Shown here: in pieces, positions 57,313 through 64,000 of the stretch | Numbering within the stretch: the first letter of the stretch is position 1 | Layout: each line of letters starts with the position of its first letter | Source of the DNA: Dehalobacter restrictus DSM 9455 | GTDB taxonomy: Bacteria; Bacillota; Desulfitobacteriia; Desulfitobacteriales; Syntrophobotulaceae | Length of the DNA: 64,000 bases | Direction of reading: 5' to 3' | NCBI RefSeq assembly: GCF_000512895.1 | Contig: NZ_CP007033.1 | Span: 1-64,000 of the forward strand | Translations under genes and position numbers: made by a program | Notes under the pieces: generated by a model | What the model was told of the DNA's origin: nothing | Database searches by the model: none | The model's input: the letters and a program-made list of their open reading frames with translations, nothing else

Positions 57313-58125
57313 ATGTGCGAAGTTAATGTTAGTGATGATTTTGGTATATGCCAGTTTGGTAACTATGCTTTGTTTAACCCTGAAAATATTAGCAGCCTCT
57401 CAAAGAAAATTATTGATATATCTAAACCATTTACAAAATTGCTCCCTGTTTTGAAGGAAATAAAAAACATGTATATTGTCTCTTGTTTTCAAAAGAGTGA
57501 TGAGATAACCAATGCAATTGAATTAATCCGCCTATGCCGTAATAACCATACCTTTATTACGGTTATTACCCCAAAAGCCTCATTAAGAGGTCAATTGGCA
57601 GTTAATCAAATTAAAAATGAAGCGGACATTTTTTTGATTCTTGAAAATGAATATTGGGAAGATGAGAAAATAGTTGACCCAGTATCGTATGCAATTTCGT
57701 TTTTGGTTGAAGCATTTGATGAAGTAATAATAAGCAAAGATCACGTGCCGTCGTATGATGGCCCACTTTATGCATTTTCTAAATCTGGAACAGCGGAAAT
57801 AATAACATTTAAAGTTCTAAAAAGTGAATATGAAAAAGAAAATTATGAGATTGCTGACGAAATAAAAGAAAAACTATCTGGAAAGCGTTTAGCCTTATTA
57901 AATATAAAGTCATGTGATGATGTGCGTGTATGGCCTAAGGAGGTAATAACTAAGGCTGTTAAACGCGCTTCTGGAAATATGCTTTATGCTTCTTGGTGTT
58001 CTTTATTTGGTCAAAGCATTGGTAAAAGAACATGGGTAACAGTTATTGTTTCAGATTTAGATAATAAGGATAATAGCTATAATGGCCCCAAAAATAGGAC
58101 TTTTTTTCAAGGTGGACACTTATGA
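57313..58125 (+). CDS. Divergent FtsZ/tubulin-like protein without the GTP loop
   Basis: A protein of 270 residues. The middle (MYIVSCFQKSDEITNAIELI, then FITVITPKASLRGQLA and ADIFLILENEYW) follows the order of FtsZ strands after the GGGTGTG loop, but that loop is replaced by QKSDEIT. The C-terminal part (LALLNIKSCDDVRVWPKEVI, then KRTWVTVIVSDLD) parallels FtsZ GVLVNITGG...EV and VRVTVIATGFD. If right, it is a non-GTP-binding tubulin-fold protein. The assignment is by eye and tentative. It is the third gene of the defence module. Confidence 0.45.
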   Translation: MCEVNVSDDFGICQFGNYALFNPENISSLSKKIIDISKPFTKLLPVLKEIKNMYIVSCFQKSDEITNAIELIRLCRNNHTFITVITPKASLRGQLAVNQIKNEADIFLILENEYWEDEKIVDPVSYAISFLVEAFDEVIISKDHVPSYDGPLYAFSKSGTAEIITFKVLKSEYEKENYEIADEIKEKLSGKRLALLNIKSCDDVRVWPKEVITKAVKRASGNMLYASWCSLFGQSIGKRTWVTVIVSDLDNKDNSYNGPKNRTFFQGGHL

Positions 58126-58175
58126 TAACAAAACCTTCATTTCTTTCCTTATAGGAATACTCGTAAAAAATAATT

Positions 58176-58706
58176 TTAATATTTAAACAATAATGAAGTA
58201 ACTATATAGCATAAAGAGATCAAAGTGGCACCGCCACCGGGAAAAAATCTGCTTTTTACGCCATTAGCAAAGAAATTGTTATTTTCTCCGATAGCGATCA
58301 AAACAAGTGAATCTGTTTTTATATCATTAATAGTTTGGGTTAAGCCTTTAACCCGTACAGTTTGAAAAAAGAAATAAAAGAAAGCTGAAAACATGAAGAG
58401 AGCTGAATTAAAGAAGAAGGCTCCGGGTGTTAAAAACAGGCTCAGAGCCAATAACAATTTAACATCACCTCCCCTCATCGCCCCGTGGGAATAGACGAAT
58501 AAGAGAATTAAGAAAAGGAAAAAGAAAGAAACGCCATAGCTTACGGAATATGTTTTGGCGTATATGACATAAATTATCCCGAGAATAAACCCGGGTATTG
58601 TCACCCAATTATATATTTTCCGCTTCTGCCAATCCGTCAGAACACAAATTGACAGCATCACTAAAGGTATCAGCAATGCTAAATAATTGACCATACATTT
58701 AATCAT
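58176..58706 (-). CDS. Prepilin peptidase (TadV/CpaA type)
   Basis: A protein of 176 residues with about six membrane helices. It has the aspartate-protease motif of type IV prepilin peptidases without the methylase domain: first Asp in CVLTDWQKRKIYNW near 24, second in GAMRGGDVKLLLAL near 77 (family GxGD). It cleaves Flp pilins and TadE-like pseudopilins encoded upstream. It is the last gene of the Tad operon in the window. The ATG at 58694 is an alternative start. Confidence 0.85.
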   Translation of the reverse strand: MIKCMVNYLALLIPLVMLSICVLTDWQKRKIYNWVTIPGFILGIIYVIYAKTYSVSYGVSFFFLFLILLFVYSHGAMRGGDVKLLLALSLFLTPGAFFFNSALFMFSAFFYFFFQTVRVKGLTQTINDIKTDSLVLIAIGENNNFFANGVKSRFFPGGGATLISLCYIVTSLLFKY

Positions 58707-58720
58707 TCCTTACATTCAAA

Positions 58721-59245
58721 TTATGGTGAGATTTTTAAAGCAGCGTCTTTCCCTATTTTAATTGTCCAATAAGGGGTTGGATTTACGATTTGGGTAAGGC
58801 CTCGCCTTACTCTGACTTCGATATAAACCACATAGGACGGCTCAGTGATAGCGTGATTGTCAATCGGGCTTACTGCCGGCAAAACATCAGAATTATAGGT
58901 TTTATAATAAAGCGTTGCTTTATTGACATAAATAACCGGCGAGCCCGGTAGCGGATTGAGGTTATTGTCTAAAGATAAATTTTTCTTTACCATTTCTAAA
59001 AAAACAACATCCGCTTGCGCTGGGTCTATAGCTAAAATACCTTGATTTAATTTGGCCTGGTCGGTTTGCTGGCTGGCTGCTAAAGCGGCAAATTTTACAC
59101 TGTCCGTTATTCCCCGTTTTATGTTTATGGCGTGGTAGTAATCCGTCCCCCAGCCAATAAGGGCAAGAGAAATGCCCAAAAAAATCAGCAGTTCAATTAA
59201 AGATGAACCCCGATCGTCTTTTATTATTTTATATAGCTTCTTCAT
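58721..59245 (-). CDS. TadE/TadF-like pseudopilin (1)
   Basis: A protein of 174 residues. MKKLYKIIKDDRGSSLIELL shows a class III-type prepilin motif (cleavage after Gly, then Ser-Ser-Leu-Ile-Glu) followed by one membrane helix. The rest is a beta-rich extracellular domain. Such minor pilins are part of Tad machines. Confidence 0.75.
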   Translation of the reverse strand: MKKLYKIIKDDRGSSLIELLIFLGISLALIGWGTDYYHAINIKRGITDSVKFAALAASQQTDQAKLNQGILAIDPAQADVVFLEMVKKNLSLDNNLNPLPGSPVIYVNKATLYYKTYNSDVLPAVSPIDNHAITEPSYVVYIEVRVRRGLTQIVNPTPYWTIKIGKDAALKISP

Positions 59246-59256
59246 AAACACCTCAT

Positions 59257-59667
59257 TTAAGGCAAATATTGACTCATGATCGTTTTGGTTACCGTAACCG
59301 TCTCCGATTTAGAAACCGGGTGTCCGCTTGACCAATCGGTAAATTTCCGGGGTCCGGTTATGGAAATTGTTATATATTGTCCGTAAGTAACGCGGCTAGC
59401 ATCACTGCCCGATCCGGTAACCACAAATAAACCGGTATCGACGCCGGTGTGTTTCAGCTGATCTTTCATCAGATTTCGGACCTCTGTCGTAGTTCCTCCG
59501 ACAACGGCAGCCCTTTCCAACCCGAGATTCACGGCGTTAACCATGGATCCCTGCAAGTTATTAAGGAAAAACATCGATATGAATGTGAAGAATATCGCCA
59601 TCCATAATGCAAAGACAATTAAGAATTCAATCAAGGTAGATCCGCGTTCATTATCAGGGTTTTTCAT
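59257..59667 (-). CDS. TadE-like pseudopilin (2)
   Basis: A protein of 136 residues starting MKNPDNERGSTLIEFLIVF, the TadE N-terminal signature (RGS-x-x-IEF) with one helix at about 12-34. The C-terminal domain GQYITISITGP is beta-rich. It lies 11 bases from the next pseudopilin gene. Confidence 0.8.
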   Translation of the reverse strand: MKNPDNERGSTLIEFLIVFALWMAIFFTFISMFFLNNLQGSMVNAVNLGLERAAVVGGTTTEVRNLMKDQLKHTGVDTGLFVVTGSGSDASRVTYGQYITISITGPRKFTDWSSGHPVSKSETVTVTKTIMSQYLP

Positions 59668-59768
59668 TAGTTTTTTTGTAAATTCAGCATAATTTTAAGC
59701 GGATAGCATACGTCTGAACATATACTATCCGCCATCTCCCTTCCTCCTCACGGTGAGGAATATTTTCA

Positions 59769-59945
59769 TTAAGGAGTGGTGATATTAGTTATACTGGTAT
59801 TCATATCCGTCAATTTGCCGCGGATTGTAACAAACAACACCGATACGGCTGCAACCGTAGCCAGAACACCGCCGAAGATCCAAATAATATTTTGAACAAG
59901 ATCTCCGCCTTCATCTTTGTAAAGGTTTTTTAGAAAATTTCCCAT
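59769..59945 (-). CDS. Flp-type pilin (1)
   Basis: A 58-residue protein: MGNFLKNLYKDEGGDLVQNI, a single membrane helix (IIWIFGGVLATVAAVSVLF), then a short polar tail. The Gly-Gly-Asp-Leu-Val-Gln site is the presumed processing site. A possible GGGGG ribosome site lies upstream. It resembles the next small gene closely in its N-terminal half. Confidence 0.75.
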   Translation of the reverse strand: MGNFLKNLYKDEGGDLVQNIIWIFGGVLATVAAVSVLFVTIRGKLTDMNTSITNITTP

Positions 59946-59965
59946 AAAAAAATAACCCCCCCTTC

Positions 59966-60145
59966 TTAATTAAGTTTGCTCATTCCGGCTGAGTCATTTG
60001 CTATTTTGGCTGTTATTGTATTGTAAAGAATCACAGCAATGCCTATTGTTGCCAGAATACCACCAAACAGCAAAACAATATTTTGAACAAGATCCCCCCT
60101 TTCATCATGCAACAATGTTGCCAGATAGCGGACAATTTTTTTCAC
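59966..60145 (-). CDS. Flp-type pilin (2)
   Basis: A 59-residue protein with GTG start behind GGGAGGT. MKKIVRYLATLLHDERGDLV, then a helix (QNIVLLFGGILATIGIAVIL) and a polar tail. It shares GDLVQNI and the GGxLAT helix with the neighbouring pilin, so the two arose by duplication and may form the pilus together. Confidence 0.75.
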   Translation of the reverse strand: MKKIVRYLATLLHDERGDLVQNIVLLFGGILATIGIAVILYNTITAKIANDSAGMSKLN

Positions 60146-60159
60146 ATATTGCTACCTCC

Positions 60160-61062
60160 CTACATTATTTGACCAAGGCTTTGATTAGCCTGGTATAGCA
60201 GCGGGACAAGAATGATTACCGGGATCATAATAAAAGGAATTGCGGTTAATGCTTCGACAAGCATTTTTTTGTTTTTATACCGCCTTATTTCTTTTAATCC
60301 CTCAATATATTCAATATCCCGGGACCGGCTTGCCATATACGCAACCATATTAGAACTATCAATGGTGATAGATTGCATTAGAATATCCGCTAAGTTTTTC
60401 AATTCATCGATATCCGTTTCTTTACTCAATTTAGCAAGTGCCGGTTTTGGCCCTGTTATGGACATATCCTGCAGGAGTCTTTCTAAGTGAGGCCGTAATT
60501 TATTTGTCGCGAATAAAGCCCCGCGAATAGAATCGGCTATGGTTTGCCCCGCTTTTCTTAAATCAACAATATAGGTCATGATTTCCGACAACTCATTGAT
60601 GAGAGCATTTTTGTACTGGTTGTAAAAATACGCAAGAATGGCTGTGGGCGCTATGGTCCCCACAAAAAAGCCTACGCAGATTAACCCTATTGCCATCAGC
60701 AAGTCTTTTGTGGAAAAACCCGCAAAGCCAAAAAGAATGGCGAATATGAATGGGGATAATTTTTTAAAAATCATATATTCCGCATATCCCATCGGCATTG
60801 TTCCAGGCTGTCTGAGTATTTCCAGCATGTAAGCCGAACGGTCATGCCTTCGGGTTTTGCTTAATAATTTAGAGATATATTTTGCTGTCTTTTTGCGAAG
60901 TTTTTCTAAAGGAGTCTCCTGAGCTTGTCTATAAGAAAGCTTGGTAGTGCCAAGAGAATTTATTCTCTTGAACTCCTTGCGGTTAGTCTTAATAAAAAAC
61001 GCTGCTATAAGCAGCATCAACCCCAGTGATAATCCTATAGAACAAATCAAGCGTATACTCAT
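60160..61062 (-). CDS. tadC: Tad pilus inner-membrane platform protein TadC
   Basis: A type II secretion F-domain protein of 300 residues. Helices lie at about 5-22, 102-145 and 270-295. The conserved cytoplasmic loop contains ALFATNKLRPHLERLLQDMS and ELKNLADILMQSI. It works with TadB and the ATPase to assemble Flp pili. It lies 6 bases after tadB. Confidence 0.88.
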   Translation of the reverse strand: MSIRLICSIGLSLGLMLLIAAFFIKTNRKEFKRINSLGTTKLSYRQAQETPLEKLRKKTAKYISKLLSKTRRHDRSAYMLEILRQPGTMPMGYAEYMIFKKLSPFIFAILFGFAGFSTKDLLMAIGLICVGFFVGTIAPTAILAYFYNQYKNALINELSEIMTYIVDLRKAGQTIADSIRGALFATNKLRPHLERLLQDMSITGPKPALAKLSKETDIDELKNLADILMQSITIDSSNMVAYMASRSRDIEYIEGLKEIRRYKNKKMLVEALTAIPFIMIPVIILVPLLYQANQSLGQIM

Positions 61063-61068
61063 ACTTAC

Positions 61069-62034
61069 CTAATCCTCCATTGATAAAAATTTCAGCAACA
61101 GCGCAGCCTCAATTAAGACAGAAATAATGATGGCATTCGTATAAAGGTGCCCAAATGAAGATTGTTTTACCAGGGCCAATGAATCCGGCCAAAAAAGACT
61201 TACGCCTAGATACGTAAGAATCATTACCAGCGTAAAAGCCACAGCTTTGGAGATTAGCGGATTAAGATCCTCTTTAATTGATTGCGCCCTGTTTTTTCTT
61301 GATCTGATTTTGTCCGTAAGCCTGTATAAAAGCTCTTCTGTGTTGCCCCCTGCCATCCTCGAAGAAACGATAACGTTGTAAAAATCCCTGAAAGACTGCA
61401 GTTTCAAAATTATAGATATTTTATATACAACCGCATCGAATTCTTCCCCATTATTCACCCTGGACTGGATTCGGCTAAACAATGAGCGCATTTGAGAAGG
61501 CATGGCAGCGATTGAATCCCAGGTTGCAGCTTCAAGATTATTACGGACAATATAATTGTTTAAGATAAGACTGAAAGTGTTCAATGCCTGTTTATTCAGC
61601 CTTCTTCGCGTACTGTGATAGATTAGATTTATCATTACCCAAGGAATTAGTAAGCCTATAACCGTAAAAATAATAGTGCCGAGAACATTATGGGTTACGA
61701 TTACAGCCCCCGGATTCTGATAGGTTGGATTCGGAATTTTTCCCGAAAGGATCACTATTGACAGGAGAAAAGCAATAAAACAAAACCCTATACTAATAAA
61801 AAGAAGAGCTTTTAAGCTCAACTTCAAATTTGTAATATAGATTCTTTGATTGTAATATCTTGCGAAATTACTTATCCTGTTGTTATTTTTAACTTTGTCT
61901 TGCAAATAGTTTATCCTTTTATTTATGAAACCAGATATTTGCTTCTTTTCTTTTTTCCCGAGAAACCATACAATTACAGACAATAAAAGCCCAATGCTTA
62001 TTCCATAACAAAGAACAAGCGTCATACCAACCAC
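61069..62034 (-). CDS. tadB: Tad pilus inner-membrane platform protein TadB
   Basis: A protein of 321 residues with helices at about 5-25, 78-97, 115-140 and 265-315. The type II secretion F domain lies at about 150-280 (FSLILNNYIVRNNLEAATWD, VIVSSRMAGGNTEELLYRL). It overlaps the ATPase gene by 13 bases, so translation is coupled. Confidence 0.88.
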   Translation of the reverse strand: MVGMTLVLCYGISIGLLLSVIVWFLGKKEKKQISGFINKRINYLQDKVKNNNRISNFARYYNQRIYITNLKLSLKALLFISIGFCFIAFLLSIVILSGKIPNPTYQNPGAVIVTHNVLGTIIFTVIGLLIPWVMINLIYHSTRRRLNKQALNTFSLILNNYIVRNNLEAATWDSIAAMPSQMRSLFSRIQSRVNNGEEFDAVVYKISIILKLQSFRDFYNVIVSSRMAGGNTEELLYRLTDKIRSRKNRAQSIKEDLNPLISKAVAFTLVMILTYLGVSLFWPDSLALVKQSSFGHLYTNAIIISVLIEAALLLKFLSMED

Positions 62035-63446
62035 CTCTTAACATCACTGGCATTTTTTCTGCCTTTGGCAATAAGACGATAAGCAAGTTTTTTGCTTATG
62101 GGGTTAAAGATCATTTTCCCGTCGCTATCTCTTTTAAAAATATCTTTAATAACAATATTACACTCCGAATCCAGATCTAATTCAGCGACTTGGGTAATTT
62201 CAATTTTTCTATCCACTATCCCTAACTGGATAATAATATCCACTGCCGTGACGATTTCTGTGTTAATTACCTTGTCACTGACATTGGAGATAGATTGAAC
62301 CTTGGTTCTTAATTCCTGACAGCATGATTCAGCGTCATAGGTATGAATTGAGGCCATTGTATTGGCGTGACCGGATCGCATGGCCCTAAGCGTATACATT
62401 GCCTCAATCGGAAAACGGATTTCACCAACCAAAATTACATCCGGGTCCATTCTCATAACCTGCGGGTAGATTTCCTCTACCCCTAAAGGATTGTATTTTG
62501 TGTCGCGTTCAAGCATTTCAACTACCTCAAGACCAGGGTAGTATTTTACCAGCTGCAGCTCCGGGCCATTTTCGATAGTTATTATCCGCAAACCGCTTTC
62601 GGGATCGCCCGGATCGTTTTCATCCGGAATAAGATCTTGAAAAATTGAGGCCAAGGTACGAATCAAAGTTGTTTTTCCGGTGTGAGTCCCGCCGCTGACT
62701 ATGATTGTAGCCCCCGCTCTTACAACATCCCGAATAAAATCAACCTGTCGATAAGAATGTTCTTTGCTTGGAATACTTTTGATCACGTCACGCTCTTTAT
62801 TTAGAGAATTTAGAGATCTGCTTTTTTCAGCTATTTTTAACGTCCCGATCTTTTCAAGTTCTTCCAAGGAAAAGTTTTTATCCCTAAATCTCCGGATATT
62901 TAATGTAATTCCGTGGCTAGGGACTATCGAGCTTTTATTAATTACAACCCTGCTTCGATCCGGAAGCCAAGCATTATCCACCATAGGGCTGCCCTCATTA
63001 GCTTCTGAGTGGCAGGTGAGCAATATGCGTTCTGTTATTTTTTCAAGATGAGCCAGATCTGTAAACTTAATATCCTTTGCTAAATACCTGATTCCATTCT
63101 TTTTATACGTGATTTGATACGGACCATTTACGCATATTTCTGTTATCTCAGCATCAAGAAGAAGGTCATGGATAACATCATACCCAATGATGTATTTATA
63201 TACCTCCCAAGCAATTTCATCGATACTCATATCGGGTACATCTAGTTTCTCATGACGAATAATATCTTTTATAACATTGCGGATTTGTTCTTGACATTCA
63301 CCTACCCCATAAATAGCATCGTTAAGCAATTTAGGGTGGTTTTCAGTTAATATTGTCTGAATAATACTTGTTGTTTGATATAGATGATTTTTGCTTTCTG
63401 TGTCATACGCTTTTTGTTCAACAGCTTTAACTGAACTGATTCTCAT
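62022..63446 (-). CDS. Tad pilus assembly ATPase TadA/CpaF
   Basis: Secretion ATPase of 474 residues of the CpaF/VirB11 type that powers Flp pilus assembly. Walker A GGTHTGKTTLIRTL lies near 254, with Asp and His boxes. Walker B is VILVGEIRFPIEAMYTLRAM near 340, followed by GHANTMASIHTYDAESC. The N-terminal domain contains VYKYIIGYDVIHDLLLDAEI. GGAGG precedes the ATG. The Walker A has Thr-His in place of the common Ser-Gly but keeps Gly-Lys-Thr. Confidence 0.92.
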   Translation of the reverse strand: MRISSVKAVEQKAYDTESKNHLYQTTSIIQTILTENHPKLLNDAIYGVGECQEQIRNVIKDIIRHEKLDVPDMSIDEIAWEVYKYIIGYDVIHDLLLDAEITEICVNGPYQITYKKNGIRYLAKDIKFTDLAHLEKITERILLTCHSEANEGSPMVDNAWLPDRSRVVINKSSIVPSHGITLNIRRFRDKNFSLEELEKIGTLKIAEKSRSLNSLNKERDVIKSIPSKEHSYRQVDFIRDVVRAGATIIVSGGTHTGKTTLIRTLASIFQDLIPDENDPGDPESGLRIITIENGPELQLVKYYPGLEVVEMLERDTKYNPLGVEEIYPQVMRMDPDVILVGEIRFPIEAMYTLRAMRSGHANTMASIHTYDAESCCQELRTKVQSISNVSDKVINTEIVTAVDIIIQLGIVDRKIEITQVAELDLDSECNIVIKDIFKRDSDGKMIFNPISKKLAYRLIAKGRKNASDVKRWLV

Positions 63447-64000
63447 TTAAATATCCTCCAATTCGAATCCCGCAATATACGTCGTTTTTTTACGGCTTTA
63501 GTTAAATGAAGCCGCAGCAGAATATTTTCAATTGCTTTATCAAATTTACCGTATTTTAATAAGGGAACCAGCGAGACAGTGGAGTTATCATAATTCACCT
63601 TGGAAACGCCCGGTACTGTTCCAAGCAGGGGCAGCGAAAGATTGCCCTCAATTTTATTTTTCGTGTACACTGCTTTATTGGAATATTGGTTGATGATTAA
63701 TTGGAATTTATTCATATCCATATTTCGGGCATGTAAATTATTAAGCCATTTAGCAGTGTTCTCAATCGTGTTTCTGTTCTGGTCTACAACGACCAACACA
63801 TCTGTTGCTGTTTTCAGCGCTGCGTCGGTGGAAATAAGCAGCGTATCGCTTTGGACGTCAATAAAAAGAATATCTACGAGATCGAATAACTCGTATATTA
63901 TTGTACGGGTTTGAATATCTCCCAGCTTATCAATTAATTGGGGGTTTTTAATTAATCCCGTCCAACATAATAAATTTGGAAGGTTCTTCGTTATGTGGGC
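63443..64000 (-). CDS. TadZ/CpaE-like ATPase, C-terminal part
   Basis: Partial gene running off the window end; the minus-strand frame is open from 64000 to the stop at 63443 (185 codons). It has DILFIDVQSDTLLISTDAAL and TDVLVVVDQNRNTIENTAKW, the ParA/MinD-like core after the P-loop, then QLIINQYSNKAVYTKNKIE and LPLLGTVPGVSKVNYDNST. TadZ/CpaE localises the Tad machine at the cell pole. It overlaps the ATPase gene by 4 bases. Confidence 0.75.
   Translation of the reverse strand, partial: AHITKNLPNLLCWTGLIKNPQLIDKLGDIQTRTIIYELFDLVDILFIDVQSDTLLISTDAALKTATDVLVVVDQNRNTIENTAKWLNNLHARNMDMNKFQLIINQYSNKAVYTKNKIEGNLSLPLLGTVPGVSKVNYDNSTVSLVPLLKYGKFDKAIENILLRLHLTKAVKKRRILRDSNWRIFK

Overview
The window looks like the replication-origin region of a low-to-medium GC anaerobic Firmicute. 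Gene order (rpmH on the opposite strand, oriC, dnaA-dnaN-recF-remB-gyrB-gyrA, pdxS-pdxT-serS, tRNA-Ser) and the mix of redox, metal and osmotic genes fit Clostridia of the Peptococcaceae/Desulfitobacteriaceae type (Desulfitobacterium, Dehalobacter or Desulfosporosinus relatives). That placement is an inference from gene content, not from a database search.

Layout. 1-12.9 kb: conserved replication core with a bipartite oriC (DnaA boxes on both sides of dnaA), the vitamin B6 synthase genes, serS, two tRNAs and tadA. 12.95-16 kb: a tRNA-Ser(CGA), a degenerate tRNA-Ser copy, and the int-xis-sigma end of an integrative element. 16.3-32.9 kb: accessory island. It holds an orphan c-di-GMP-I riboswitch, a 5'-truncated antiporter, a DUF134/NifX/MinD-type ATPase/Mrp iron-sulfur cluster, a two-component system with a secreted Gly-rich target, a NapH-like ferredoxin membrane protein, arsenate/metal genes (arsC, arsR, MFS, YraQ/ArsP-type permeases) and several gene remnants. 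It ends in a second xis-like fragment in the same orientation. 32.9-48.5 kb: ion and osmotic homeostasis, with TrkA/TrkH, an ArsB/NhaD-type carrier, NhaB behind a c-di-GMP-I riboswitch with terminator, MscS, and ablA-ablB (N-acetyl-beta-lysine synthesis) behind a c-di-AMP (ydaO-type) riboswitch with terminator. 48.7-54.3 kb: a six-gene operon resembling a RiPP system, with two radical SAM proteins, a U32-like protein, a lipoprotein, a small protein, and an exported protein made of about 26 aromatic-x-x triplets, mostly aromatic-x-Asn. 54.7-58.1 kb: a likely defence module of an XRE regulator, a frameshifted AbiH/SIR2-like gene and a divergent FtsZ/tubulin-like protein. 58.2-64 kb: a Tad/Flp pilus operon running off the window end.

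How it fits together. Second-messenger control is a theme: two c-di-GMP-I riboswitches and one c-di-AMP riboswitch sit beside Na+/H+, K+ and compatible-solute genes. The triplet-repeat protein with its radical SAM/SPASM and U32-like partners is the best candidate for an undescribed system; the repeat matches the aromatic-x-x substrate logic of three-residue cyclophane (triceptide) maturases.

Caution. Several genes carry single lesions (PPOX-like, MOSC, DapB-like, AbiH-like, HD-GYP remnant). These could be real decay or assembly errors, and raw-read checks would settle which.
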